Notes under the pieces: model-generated
Told to the model about the DNA's origin: nothing
The model's input: only the letters and a program-made list of their open reading frames with translations
Databases searched by the model: none
From: Chloroflexota bacterium
Lineage (GTDB): Bacteria; Chloroflexota; Dormibacteria; Dormibacterales; Dormibacteraceae
Direction of reading: 5' to 3'
Assembly (NCBI GenBank): GCA_005880945.1
Contig: VBIU01000010.1
Coordinates: forward strand, 1-64,000
Length of the DNA: 64,000 nucleotides
Translations under genes and position numbers: made by a program
Shown: piece after piece, positions 21,295 to 30,544 of the stretch
How positions within the stretch are numbered: the first letter of the stretch is position 1
Layout: the number at the start of each line of letters is the position of its first letter

Positions 21295-21477
21295 TCAATT
21301 TCTCCGGGCCCGGTACCGAATGATCAGCAGCACGGCTATGCCCATCACGATGCCAATGGCCCACTGCTCCGGAGTCGGTCCCACAGCAATTAGCGCCGCA
21401 AGGTGGAGTACCCACAGAAGCGCGGCGACGAAAAGCAGCAATCCAGCCCAAATCAGGCTACGTTTCTCGCGGCGCAT
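21295..21477 (-). CDS. Small two-helix membrane protein
   Basis: 60 aa. Two hydrophobic helices, LIWAGLLLFVAALLWVLHLAALIAV and WAIGIVMGIAVLLIIRY, are joined by a short GPTPEQ loop with basic ends (MRREKR, RARRN). The positive charges predict both termini inside. The composition is typical of a real small membrane protein rather than a shadow frame. No function is recognised. It sits just upstream of the decayed glgB fragment and downstream of the GH15 gene on the same strand. Confidence 0.5.
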   Translation of the reverse strand: MRREKRSLIWAGLLLFVAALLWVLHLAALIAVGPTPEQWAIGIVMGIAVLLIIRYRARRN

Positions 21478-21525
21478 CAGCTGATACCTGGCGCTAGCCC
21501 CTCAGGCTGACATCAACGGTCGCAC

Positions 21526-23454
21526 CTAGCTCGACGTGCGGTCCGTTCCCACGAATTCGTTGGTGGTCCCGCTTTCCGCGTTGATGACATGCATCACCGC
21601 ATTGATCAGGGCCAGGTGTGAGAACGCCTGCGGGAAGTTGCCAAGGTGCCGGCCGCTGCGAGGGTCGATCTCTTCCGCATAGAGCTGCAATGGGCTCGCG
21701 TACGACAGCATCTTCTCGCACAGCTCCCGCGCCCGAGTCAGCTCGCCGATCTCCGCCAGGGCGGACACCAACCAGAACGAGCAGATCGTGAAGGTCCCCT
21801 CTTCGCCCTCGAGGCCGTCGTCGGTCTCCTCAGTGCGGTAGCGAAGGACCATGCCGTCCTCGGTGAGCTCCTCCGCTATGGCCATGACAGTGGCCCGCAC
21901 GCGCGGGTCGTCCGGCGGCAGGAATCGGACCAGCGGGATGAGCAGCACCGAGGCATCGAGCGCGGTCGAACCATAGTGCTGCACGAAGACGCCGCGAGAG
22001 TCGACCCCGTTCGTGCAGATGTCGGACTTGATCTCGTCGGCGACGCGCTGCCAGGTGACGCCTAGAGCGCGGTCCCCATGGAGCTCCGCGAGACGCGCTC
22101 CCCTGTCGCAGGCGACCCAGCACATCAGCTTCGATGAGGTGAAGTGCTGAGGTTCGCCACGAATCTCCCAGATGCCCCGATCGGGCTGCTTCCAGTTGGC
22201 GATGGCGCATTCGACAGCGTGTTTGAGGATCGGCCACACGACCTCCGGCAGGTAGTCACGCGACTTGGTGTGCAGGTAAACGGAGTCGAGCACCGCCCCC
22301 CACACGTCGTGCTGCTTCTGGTTGTGCGCGCCGTTGCCGATGCGCACAGGCCGCGAGCCCTCGTAGCCGCTCAGGTGTTCGAGCGTCTTCTCCGCCAGCT
22401 CATGCTCGCCACCGATGCCGTACATGATCTGAAGGTCTTTCTGGCCTGTCGCCACGTCCGCGATGAAGTAGAAGAAGTCGTTGGCCTCGCGCGCGAACCC
22501 AAGCGTGTAGAGGCCCCACAGCATGAAGGTGCCGTCGCGGATCCAGGTGTACCGATAGTCCCAGTTGCGCTCGCCGCCGATGGTCTCCGGTAGCGAGGTC
22601 GTGGCGGCGGCCAGGAGCGCTCCCGTCGGGCTGTACGTGAGTCCCTTCAGCGTGAGGGCGCTGCGCTGCAGGTAGCTCTGCCACGGGTGCTCCGGAAATT
22701 CCCCGTGGTTGATCCACTCGCGCCAGAAGTCGGCGGTTCGCTCGATGCGCTCAAACGCCGCGTCCGCGCTCACAGGCGGCGGGTGCTCGGCCCACAGCTC
22801 TTTCGAAGCTGAGTACTGCGACCGCGGCCAGCAGAGGGCGACATATGCCTTCTCGCCCTGCCTCAGGGTCTGCGTCGCGTGCGCGCCCGGGCCCTCGAAG
22901 CCCATCCTGAGGTCGGTGACGAGGCGCAGCGGCACATCGCCTTCCCCTCCGCTCGCGACCGCCTCCCCGTAGCCCGTCCCCGAATACTCCCACCGAGCCG
23001 CGGCGCGGCCGTAGTCGAACACCGGGCTGCAGTCCAGGCTCAGCTCGACGCTCCCCACCACGCACTTCGCAGTGCGCAGAAGGATGTGCTCCGCCTCGTA
23101 GTCGGTCGGCGGCCGGCGGTGCGTTCCGGAGCGGCGCTGCTCGTGGTACCAGGGGCCGATGCAGAGGGCGTCGCGAACTATCAGCCAGCCGGTTCGGGTC
23201 CGCCACGTCGTCTCGAGCACCAGGGTGCCGGGCAGGTAGCGGCGTCCGGCCGGGACGCCGATGCCGCTGGGGCCGAACCGGAAGCTACCGGCGGCCCTGT
23301 CGAGGACCGCCGCGAAGACACTTGGACTGTCCGGTCGCGGCAGGCACATCCATTCGACCCTCCCGCTCGGCGCGATCAGCGCATTGACCTCGCAGTCGGA
23401 CAGGAAGGCGTAATCGCCGATCGGTGGAAAGGCGCTCGAGGTGGGCGCGGCCAC
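21526..23454 (-). CDS. Glycoside hydrolase family 15 (glucoamylase/trehalase-like)
   Basis: 642 aa from GTG 23454, with no signal peptide. An N-terminal beta-sandwich (IGDYAFLSDCEVNALIAPSGRVEWMCLPRPDSPSVFAAVLD) is followed by an (alpha/alpha)6 barrel with ETIGGERNWDYRYTWIRDGTFMLWGLYTLGF, the catalytic base region RGIWEIRGEPQHFTSSKLMCWVACDR and EGTFTICSFWLVSALAEIGE. Actinobacterial members of this type hydrolyse trehalose, others alpha-glucans. The neighbouring treS/glgE operon makes a trehalose or glucan role plausible but does not choose between them. It is cytoplasmic and transcribed toward the small membrane protein. Confidence 0.9.
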   Translation of the reverse strand: MAAPTSSAFPPIGDYAFLSDCEVNALIAPSGRVEWMCLPRPDSPSVFAAVLDRAAGSFRFGPSGIGVPAGRRYLPGTLVLETTWRTRTGWLIVRDALCIGPWYHEQRRSGTHRRPPTDYEAEHILLRTAKCVVGSVELSLDCSPVFDYGRAAARWEYSGTGYGEAVASGGEGDVPLRLVTDLRMGFEGPGAHATQTLRQGEKAYVALCWPRSQYSASKELWAEHPPPVSADAAFERIERTADFWREWINHGEFPEHPWQSYLQRSALTLKGLTYSPTGALLAAATTSLPETIGGERNWDYRYTWIRDGTFMLWGLYTLGFAREANDFFYFIADVATGQKDLQIMYGIGGEHELAEKTLEHLSGYEGSRPVRIGNGAHNQKQHDVWGAVLDSVYLHTKSRDYLPEVVWPILKHAVECAIANWKQPDRGIWEIRGEPQHFTSSKLMCWVACDRGARLAELHGDRALGVTWQRVADEIKSDICTNGVDSRGVFVQHYGSTALDASVLLIPLVRFLPPDDPRVRATVMAIAEELTEDGMVLRYRTEETDDGLEGEEGTFTICSFWLVSALAEIGELTRARELCEKMLSYASPLQLYAEEIDPRSGRHLGNFPQAFSHLALINAVMHVINAESGTTNEFVGTDRTSS

Positions 23455-23624
23455 GGGACTTGGGGCGGCGTGCGGCGCCCGCTGGCCGTCACCGTTGACG
23501 GCCGGCTTGATCGCCTGCCCGAGATCTTCGACGCGGGCTTTCTTAGCCGTGCTATCCGCTCCCCAGCGCGAATTCCAGAGGGCAAAGCATATGCCGGTGT
23601 CCCGCAGAATGCGCCCGCATCAAC

Positions 23625-24248
23625 TCACGGGGTAGCCGTGAGCAAGTAGGCGCGACGGGCGCGCGACCGAACCCGCCGATTGACGCCGCGCATCAGGGTA
23701 CCGACCTTCAGCTCGGCCAACACTGTCGCGCCGATACGCTCGCGGACGTATTCCCAGTCGATTCCGATGTAGTTGGTAAGTGCGATCTCGAAGGCGCTGT
23801 CGAAACTGACGTCCTCGCGCGGCCAGGAGACGGTGGCTTGCCGGACCCGATCAAGGTAAAGGTCCTCGCAACTGATCATGAGGACCGAAACGCCTAGGAC
23901 TTTTACGACGACAGTCCGCTCGATATCGTCCCCCGACCCGGGAAACTCCACCGCCACAGGCAGATCGGCTCGGACCCAGTGCCGGCCACTCCGGCGTAGC
24001 CCGACTTCGACAAGGGCCTTCAGATCTCTGGTCGATGGTCGCGGGCAGAGATCCAGGTCAGTCGGGTGGTACTCACCCCCAGCCCAGTACTGCTGAGCGG
24101 TACCACCCACAACGATTGGCCTGGTGCTCAAGACGCTGGTGAGCGCGGCGGCCAAGAGGAGGCGTTGGCGAAGCTCGGAACGTGCAGCTGGGATCTGCCG
24201 GAGGAGCGCCTCAGCTTGGAGTCGAGCTGCTTTGTCGATCCCGTCCAC
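23625..24248 (-). CDS. Nucleotidyltransferase-fold protein, putative toxin of an HTH pair
   Basis: 207 aa from GTG 24248. It carries a nucleotidyltransferase-like core: IVVGGTAQQYWAGGEYHPTDLDLCP (GG ... D-x-D) and a later acidic VAVEFPGSGDD, in the style of AbiEii/MenT-like enzymes. The helical N-terminus and the Arg-rich C-terminus (RRVRSRARRAYL) may bind nucleic acid. It overlaps the upstream XRE-type gene by 38 nt, the usual antitoxin-then-toxin order. Family members transfer nucleotides to RNA or proteins; whether this one is toxic is an inference. No abortive-infection or phage genes adjoin. Confidence 0.6.
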   Translation of the reverse strand: MDGIDKAARLQAEALLRQIPAARSELRQRLLLAAALTSVLSTRPIVVGGTAQQYWAGGEYHPTDLDLCPRPSTRDLKALVEVGLRRSGRHWVRADLPVAVEFPGSGDDIERTVVVKVLGVSVLMISCEDLYLDRVRQATVSWPREDVSFDSAFEIALTNYIGIDWEYVRERIGATVLAELKVGTLMRGVNRRVRSRARRAYLLTATP

Positions 24249-24615
24249 GTCGTCGCCTCAAGCGCTCGAAGTACTCTCGGCTGAGGCCAGCCTCCTCGAG
24301 CAACTTCGCTTCAATCGGAGCCGGATTCCGATCCCACGGATTGAATCGTCCCGCTCCGAGCGCGGACCGCACCATTGCCCGCCGCTCAGCCGCAGGTGGC
24401 AATCCGGATGGTGTCTTGCCCAGCTGAAGAGAAATTGGCGCCCCAGTAGCTCGGGCCCATCGATCGATGAACCCAATTGTTGGCATGCGGAGGCCTGCTT
24501 CAGCGCGTGCAATGGCCGGCTGGGTCGCTCCCATCGCCCTGGCAAGGTCGACTTGAGTCTTGCCTGCGCGAAGCCTCGCGTTAGCCAAGACCAGCCCAAT
24601 TTCAGATTTTGTCAC
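24211..24615 (-). CDS. XRE-family helix-turn-helix protein, putative antitoxin
   Basis: 134 aa from GTG 24615. Residues about 5-60 form a Cro/C1-type HTH (LVLANARLRAGKTQVDLARAMGATQPAIARAEAG). A C-terminal extension (AERRAMVRSALGAGRFNPWDRNPAPIEAKLLEEAGLSREYFERLRRRRGRD) could contact the partner protein. It is translated just before, and overlapping, the nucleotidyltransferase gene. A consensus -10 box ends six bases before its start codon, so it is leaderless. Flanking inverted CAATT repeats could be its own operator, giving autoregulation. Confidence 0.75.
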   Translation of the reverse strand: MTKSEIGLVLANARLRAGKTQVDLARAMGATQPAIARAEAGLRMPTIGFIDRWARATGAPISLQLGKTPSGLPPAAERRAMVRSALGAGRFNPWDRNPAPIEAKLLEEAGLSREYFERLRRRRGRDRQSSSTPS

Positions 24616-24640
24616 AATTCAATTATACCCAATTGGCTAT
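24616..24640 (-). promoter_or_regulatory. Promoter/operator of the HTH-nucleotidyltransferase pair
   Basis: On the minus strand a perfect TATAAT (24627-24622) stands six bases before GTG 24615. The inverted repeat CAATT-ATACCC-AATTG (24620-24635) covers the -10 box, which suits autorepression by the HTH protein. The stretch is markedly AT-rich for this genome. Confidence 0.6.
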
Positions 24641-24660
24641 ATGCTGGCGAGGGAGGAATC

Positions 24661-25233
24661 CTACTTGGCTTGGTCCAGCGCAATGCGGATTCGCTCGAAG
24701 ACGTCTTCGACCTTGCCCACCCCGTCGATCTCGATTACGCGGACCCCGGCATTTCGGTAGTGGTCCAGGACGGCGGCCGTCAGCTTGCGGTACTCGTGCA
24801 TTCGCTCCGTGATCGCCTCGCGCGTGTCGTCCGCGCGGCCCTCGACCTCCGCGCGGTGCAGCAGGCGCTCGATCAGGAGGTCTTCCGGCACCACGAACGC
24901 GATCACGAAATCGACCTTGTGGCCCTCTTTCGCGAGCATCTCGTCGAGCGCCCTTGCCTGCTCGAGGGTGCGCGGGAACCCGTCGAGCAGCACATCCGAG
25001 CTCACGTTGGGGTCGCGCAGGATGCCCTGGACGATGCGGATGATGAGGTCGTCCGGCACCAGGTCGCCGGCCCGCATGATCCGTTCCGCCTCCTTGCCGA
25101 TCTCGCTCCCCCGCGCCACCTCCGCGCGAAGGATGTCGCCGGTCGACAGGTGCGACAGCTTGAAAACGGACTCGACATGGGCAGCCTGAGTGCCCTTGCC
25201 GCTCCCAGGCGGTCCGAAGATGAGCCCGATCAT
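24661..25233 (-). CDS. adk: Adenylate kinase (short form)
   Basis: 190 aa. It interconverts ATP + AMP and 2 ADP. The P-loop is FGPPGSGKGTQ at residues 6-16, the NMP-binding site is STGDILRAEVARGSEIGKEAERIMRAGDLVPDD, DGFPRT is near residue 80, and the closing lid is short (LHRAEVEGRADDT) without Zn-binding cysteines. It overlaps the stop-proximal end of the ParB-like gene by four bases (ATGA) and is therefore translationally coupled to it. In many bacteria adk sits with secY and ribosomal genes; here it does not, so it may be a second or relocated copy. Confidence 0.93.
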   Translation of the reverse strand: MIGLIFGPPGSGKGTQAAHVESVFKLSHLSTGDILRAEVARGSEIGKEAERIMRAGDLVPDDLIIRIVQGILRDPNVSSDVLLDGFPRTLEQARALDEMLAKEGHKVDFVIAFVVPEDLLIERLLHRAEVEGRADDTREAITERMHEYRKLTAAVLDHYRNAGVRVIEIDGVGKVEDVFERIRIALDQAK

Positions 25234-26117
25234 TCGGCCTCCAGCTTGAGGGCCCGGCGCCGGCGAAACCAGCCCCTGGCTTCGTCGTCCAGCAGCTGGT
25301 GCACGGCGGGCTCCGGCCCTGCGGGTTCCCCCTCCTCGCTCAGCTGAAGCCAGCGTCGTGTGATCTCGACGTAGAGGTCCGCTTCCGTCCAGCCAGGCAG
25401 CTGCTCGAGCACACGATGCTTGCGGATGACCTTCACGACCGGCGTGTAGACGTTGTCGTACCAGCTGGCGGCAGCCTCAGACACTGTCACCTCGCGACCA
25501 CGCTCCAGGCCGAGGAAGTAACGGTGGCCGAGGATGTGTTTGAAGATCTCGTCATAGCGCCCGAGCCGGCTGCATTCGAGCCGCGCCTCGGGGCGCGTGC
25601 GGTGCAGCTGTGTGCAGTCGAGGAATGCCGAATACTCCGCAGCCCGAAGCAAGGCCGCAGCATCGATACCCGCGCCAAGCGGCGCTCGCGTCCGCACCTC
25701 GACCACACGCGCATTGATCGAATCGCGGCCGAGATTTCGAGCGACCGATACCCGGTGGTGGCCGTCGATCACGTAGTACGTGTCGTCGAGCTTGTAGACG
25801 TCGATCGGCGGGAGCTCGTCGCCCTCGACCATCGCCGTGTAGATCCGCGTCCAGCGGTCCCGCAGCCGGCGGTTGACCGGCAGGAACCCCGGGTCGAAAT
25901 CAGCTGACTTCGCGTCAGGCGCCGCGGACCCTACGACCCTGTCGAGCGGGATCTCCTGGACGCCGCCGAAAGATTTCCCCTCGACGCCGGCCGCCTCGAG
26001 AACGCGGTCCAGTGACAGCAGGCGCTTCGAGCGGCGCGTGAGCGTTGCGCGCACGGCACGGCGAAATGCTTTGAAGCGCGCGCTATCGAAGTCCTCGCGG
26101 GCCCTGAGAGTCTCCAA
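25230..26117 (-). CDS. ParB/sulfiredoxin-like nuclease-domain protein
   Basis: 295 aa from TTG 26117; TAGTCT lies nine bases upstream. A basic N-terminal helix region is followed by a ParB-like domain around IPLDRVVGS ... LPPIDVYKLDDTYYVIDGHHRVSVARNLG, containing the DGHHRVSVAR signature near residues 119-128. A helical C-terminal half (YDEIFKHILGHRYFLGLERGREV, WYDNVYTPVVKVIRKHRVL) is family-specific. Such stand-alone proteins are common in actinobacteria and Chloroflexota and are not chromosome-partition ParB. Their role is unknown. It is coupled by a four-base overlap to adk. Confidence 0.75.
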   Translation of the reverse strand: METLRAREDFDSARFKAFRRAVRATLTRRSKRLLSLDRVLEAAGVEGKSFGGVQEIPLDRVVGSAAPDAKSADFDPGFLPVNRRLRDRWTRIYTAMVEGDELPPIDVYKLDDTYYVIDGHHRVSVARNLGRDSINARVVEVRTRAPLGAGIDAAALLRAAEYSAFLDCTQLHRTRPEARLECSRLGRYDEIFKHILGHRYFLGLERGREVTVSEAAASWYDNVYTPVVKVIRKHRVLEQLPGWTEADLYVEITRRWLQLSEEGEPAGPEPAVHQLLDDEARGWFRRRRALKLEAE

Positions 26118-26129
26118 GCGACGGTAAGA

Positions 26130-27191
<1,062 letters not shown>

Positions 27192-27200
27192 GTCTTTCTA

Positions 27201-28112
27201 CTACCCCTTAACCGAGCCGGCGAGTATGCCGCGCACGAAATAACGCTGGAGGCTGAAGAACACGATCAGCGGCACGATCATAGAGAAGAATGCCGCGGCC
27301 GTCAGGAGCTGATAGTCCTGGCCCTTGGAGCCGACCAGGTTCGCGAGGGTCACCGTCAACGGCGCCACCTCGGGAGTGCCGCCCACATACACCAGAGCGA
27401 CCAGGTAGTCATTCCAGATCCACAGGAACTGGAAGATGATCAAAGAGGCGATCGCCGGCACGGACAGCGGAAGCACGATGCGGAAGAAGACGGTCAGGGT
27501 GCCGGCGCCATCGATCTCCGCCGACTCGAAGAGGTCGGTCGGAAGGGCGCGGAAGAAGTTCGCCAGCAGGTAGATCGCGAACGGCAGTCCGTAGCCGGTA
27601 TGCACGAGCCAGAGGCCTACGAAGCCTACGTTCTCGGGGGTGAGACCGAGGTTGACGAACGTGGTCAGGATGGGCACGAATGTCGCCTGCAGCGGCACGG
27701 CCAGAAGGCCGACCAGGGCGAGAAAGAACATGTCACGGCCCCAGAACTTCATCCATGAGAACGCGTAGGCGGCGAACGCCGCGATCGTCACCGGGATGAC
27801 GGTGGCCGGGATCGTGATCATGAAACTGTTGAAGAAGCTCTGACCCAGGTTGCTGGCGTCCAGCACGCCGGTGTAGTTGTCGAGAGTGAACTTGAACGGC
27901 GGAGACAGGGCCGTCCACCATCCGCTGCTCGAGAACTGATCCAGAGGCCTGAACGAGCTGACGAGCAGGCCGAGGGTCGGAACGATCCACACGAGCGTGA
28001 TCCCGATCACGGCCACGTGCAGCAGACCTTTCGAGAAGACCTGTCCAAGCCACTCGGGAGTAAACGGCCGCTCCGCGGCCGGGGTTGCGACCCGCTCGCT
28101 CGCGATCGTCAT
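27201..28112 (-). CDS. Carbohydrate ABC transporter permease (MalG type)
   Basis: 303 aa, six membrane segments, BPD_transp_1 fold. The cytoplasmic EAA-like loop ESAEIDGAGTLTVFFRIVLPLSVPAI is characteristic of MalG-type CUT1 permeases. A first helix (LHVAVIGITLVWIVPTLGLLVSSF) and the closing QRYFVRGILAGSVKG fit the family. The ATG overlaps the stop codon of the preceding permease by four bases. It works with the MalF-type partner and the ATPase in the inner membrane. Confidence 0.92.
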   Translation of the reverse strand: MTIASERVATPAAERPFTPEWLGQVFSKGLLHVAVIGITLVWIVPTLGLLVSSFRPLDQFSSSGWWTALSPPFKFTLDNYTGVLDASNLGQSFFNSFMITIPATVIPVTIAAFAAYAFSWMKFWGRDMFFLALVGLLAVPLQATFVPILTTFVNLGLTPENVGFVGLWLVHTGYGLPFAIYLLANFFRALPTDLFESAEIDGAGTLTVFFRIVLPLSVPAIASLIIFQFLWIWNDYLVALVYVGGTPEVAPLTVTLANLVGSKGQDYQLLTAAAFFSMIVPLIVFFSLQRYFVRGILAGSVKG

Positions 28113-29104
28113 CGCCGTGCCTCCACGGCCCTGAACTGCCGCAGGTTGAAGATGAGCACGGGTATCACGGCGGCGACGAGGATGATCGCGACTGCGCTCG
28201 CGTCGCCGAAATCCTGCGAGGCGGTGAGCAGCTTGTACATCCGGTTGGCCAGGACGTCGGTGTCGTAGTTGCCGTTGGTCATCACGTAGACGACGTCAAA
28301 AGCCTTGAGCGCGAAGATCACAAGCGTCGTCCCGACGACCACGATCGTCGGCATCATCAGCGGGAAGATGACGCGCCGGAAGATCGTCAGCTCACCCGCG
28401 CCGTCGACACGAGCCGCCTCGAGCAAGTCACCTGGTATGCCCTTCAATGCAGCCGACAGGATGACCATCGCAAAGCCGACGAATCCCCAGACGGCGGCGA
28501 CGATCAACGCCTGGTTGGCGACGTTCGGATCCTGAACCCACAAGCGCGGGTCCTGATGGAAGATGCCGAGAAGGGCATTGACGGTGCCGGTCTGCGGCTC
28601 GCCCGGCGGCTGGTAGCTGTACATGAACTTCCAGATGAGCGCGATGGCGACGAACGAGATCGCCATCGGCATGAAAATCAAGGACTTGATCGGGCTCTCG
28701 TAAGACACGCGGTCGGTCAGCACCGCAAACAGCAGCCCGAAAGCGAGCACGAGCACAGTGAAGAAGACCAGCCAGAAGACGTTGTTGCGGATCGCGATCC
28801 ACGACCCTCCGCTCGGAAAGCCGCTGAGCTGGGTCACGTAGTTGGAAAGGCCGACGAACGAGTTCCCGCTGAGGTCGAACAGGCTCCTGTAAGCAGTGCC
28901 GAACACCGGGTAGACGAGGAAGAAACCTACGAAAGCGAGCGCGGGGCCGACCCAGATCCAGGGCCGGACCGAAGGCCGCAGCTTGTCGGGCAGCAGCCGC
29001 ACCACGTACTCGCCGCCCACGATGTAGGCGGCGAGCACCGCGGGCACGCCGACGATGACTGCTACGAGCGTGGGTACATCGGCCAACAGCTGGCTAAAGT
29101 CCAC
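28109..29104 (-). CDS. Carbohydrate ABC transporter permease (MalF type)
   Basis: 331 aa from GTG 29104, with about seven hydrophobic segments. The EAA loop LLEAARVDGAGELTIFRRVIFPLMMPTI is present. The extra N-terminal helix (VPTLVAVIVGVPAVLAAYIVGGEYVV) before the usual six-helix core is typical of MalF-like subunits in alpha-glucoside importers. It is translationally coupled to the MalG-type gene and lies 17 bp after the binding-protein gene. Confidence 0.9.
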   Translation of the reverse strand: MDFSQLLADVPTLVAVIVGVPAVLAAYIVGGEYVVRLLPDKLRPSVRPWIWVGPALAFVGFFLVYPVFGTAYRSLFDLSGNSFVGLSNYVTQLSGFPSGGSWIAIRNNVFWLVFFTVLVLAFGLLFAVLTDRVSYESPIKSLIFMPMAISFVAIALIWKFMYSYQPPGEPQTGTVNALLGIFHQDPRLWVQDPNVANQALIVAAVWGFVGFAMVILSAALKGIPGDLLEAARVDGAGELTIFRRVIFPLMMPTIVVVGTTLVIFALKAFDVVYVMTNGNYDTDVLANRMYKLLTASQDFGDASAVAIILVAAVIPVLIFNLRQFRAVEARR

Positions 29105-29121
29105 GGCCTAGCATTCCCCCC

Positions 29122-30426
29122 TTAAGTCGTATATGCCTTCGCCTGGATGGTGTCCAGGTTCGCCAGGATCGAGTCGAGCTTCGACTGGTCGGACACGAAG
29201 TCGAGCACTGCCTTCCAGTAGGCATTCTTCATGTCGGTGGGCATGAGGTCGCCCGCGTCGAAGGCGAAGATCTTGGCGCCCGTCATGACCTGGGCGACCT
29301 GCCGTGTGATGTCGTCGGGGTAGTTGGCCAGGTCGAAGCTCTTGTTGGGCGAAAGCTTGCCGCCCCGCTTGACCCAGATCGCCTGCGCTTCCGGCGTGGT
29401 GAGGTACTTGATCAGCGCGCGTGCCTGCGACGTGTCCTTCAGCATTGAGAACGCGTCTCCGGCTCCGACGTGCGCGCCGGCGTACTGCGAGTTGACGTCG
29501 GGAAGCGGGAAGAACTTGAAGTCGGTGCCGGCGACGGCCTTGTCCTGCTTGACGAAGTTGTCGGTGATGAAGGACGCCTGGTTGTGCATGTAGCACTTGG
29601 GCGGCGTCTTGAACATCGGGTCGCCACCGTTGGCGAAGTTCGTGGCGAGGATCTGGTTCTTGCCGCCATAGACGTTGGAGTTGTTAGGGCCGAGGATCGT
29701 GCCCCACGTCTGCCATGCGGACTTGATGGCCGGGTCGCTCCATTTCGTCTTGCCCTGCCACCAGCTGTTGTACACGTCGGGTCCGGCCTGGCTCAGGACG
29801 ATCTCCTTGACCCAGTCGCTGCCGGCCCAGCCAGAGGCGGCGCCGCTCTCGACGGCGATACACCACGGCGTTGTGCCGCCACTCTTGATCGTGTTCTGCA
29901 AGGTGATGAGGTCCTGCCATGACGCAGGTACCTGGTAGTTCTTGGCGGCGAAGTTCTTGGGGTTGTACCAGACGAGCCCCTTGACCGCGGCCCACGAGAA
30001 GATCTCGTAGAGCTTGCCGTTGATCTTGCCCAGGTCGATCCAGCCCTGCGCGTACTGCGAGTTGAAAGTGCTCATGTCAAGGACCGGGTTGCTGGCTGAG
30101 TCGAGCTGAATCAGCTTGCCCTGGCCCCCGAGCTTGGTCAGCGTGGCCGGGCTCGGCAGGGACGCGATCTCGGGAGGGTTGCCCGCCTGAAGCCGGGTCT
30201 GAAGGATGGCGTCAACGTCGCGCGTGCTTTCGTACTCGACTTTGATTCCGGTCTGGTCTTGAAACGGCTGGAGAACTGCCTTGAACGAGTCCTGCTCTGA
30301 GCCGGACCAAACGGCGAGCACGTGCACCGAGCCCTTGCCCTGAGTCGCCGCTCCCCCGCAGGCGACCACGGCGGCGACTGCGAGAAAGGCAAGAGCCCGA
30401 ATGCTTCCCAATCTAAGACCCATCAT
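29122..30426 (-). CDS. Carbohydrate ABC transporter substrate-binding lipoprotein
   Basis: 434 aa from ATG 30426, preceded by GGGGGTGA; the adjacent ATG 30423 is equivalent. The signal LGSIRALAFLAVAAVVACGG has a lipobox VVAC. The family-1 solute-binding fold is shown by VHVLAVWSGSEQDSFKAVLQPFQDQTGIKVEYEST, a typical early WSGxE and WYNPKNF motifs, and a late LIKYLTTPEAQAIWVKRGG. ABC partners follow on the same strand and a GH1 gene is divergent, so a beta- or alpha-glucoside is the likely cargo. Many aromatic residues (Trp, Tyr) fit oligosaccharide binding. Confidence 0.9.
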   Translation of the reverse strand: MMGLRLGSIRALAFLAVAAVVACGGAATQGKGSVHVLAVWSGSEQDSFKAVLQPFQDQTGIKVEYESTRDVDAILQTRLQAGNPPEIASLPSPATLTKLGGQGKLIQLDSASNPVLDMSTFNSQYAQGWIDLGKINGKLYEIFSWAAVKGLVWYNPKNFAAKNYQVPASWQDLITLQNTIKSGGTTPWCIAVESGAASGWAGSDWVKEIVLSQAGPDVYNSWWQGKTKWSDPAIKSAWQTWGTILGPNNSNVYGGKNQILATNFANGGDPMFKTPPKCYMHNQASFITDNFVKQDKAVAGTDFKFFPLPDVNSQYAGAHVGAGDAFSMLKDTSQARALIKYLTTPEAQAIWVKRGGKLSPNKSFDLANYPDDITRQVAQVMTGAKIFAFDAGDLMPTDMKNAYWKAVLDFVSDQSKLDSILANLDTIQAKAYTT

Positions 30427-30544
30427 TGAGTCACCCCCAAAAATGCCCAGCTGGGCCCCCAATCCGATCTCTGGATTCTAACGCCCCTTCCGGATCGTGT
30501 CGAAAACAAATTCCAAGGGCCGTCACTTGTTAGATTGGCCGGCT
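30427..30544. promoter_or_regulatory. Divergent control region: sugar importer / GH1
   Basis: These 118 bp separate the importer operon (minus) from the GH1 gene (plus). They contain a perfect 12-bp palindrome GCCCAGCTGGGC (30445-30456), an AATCC-N7-GGATT inverted repeat (30461-30477) and TAGATT (30531-30536) eight bases before the GH1 ATG, a leaderless-type -10. A common regulator for both units is likely. Its gene is not adjacent. Confidence 0.5.
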
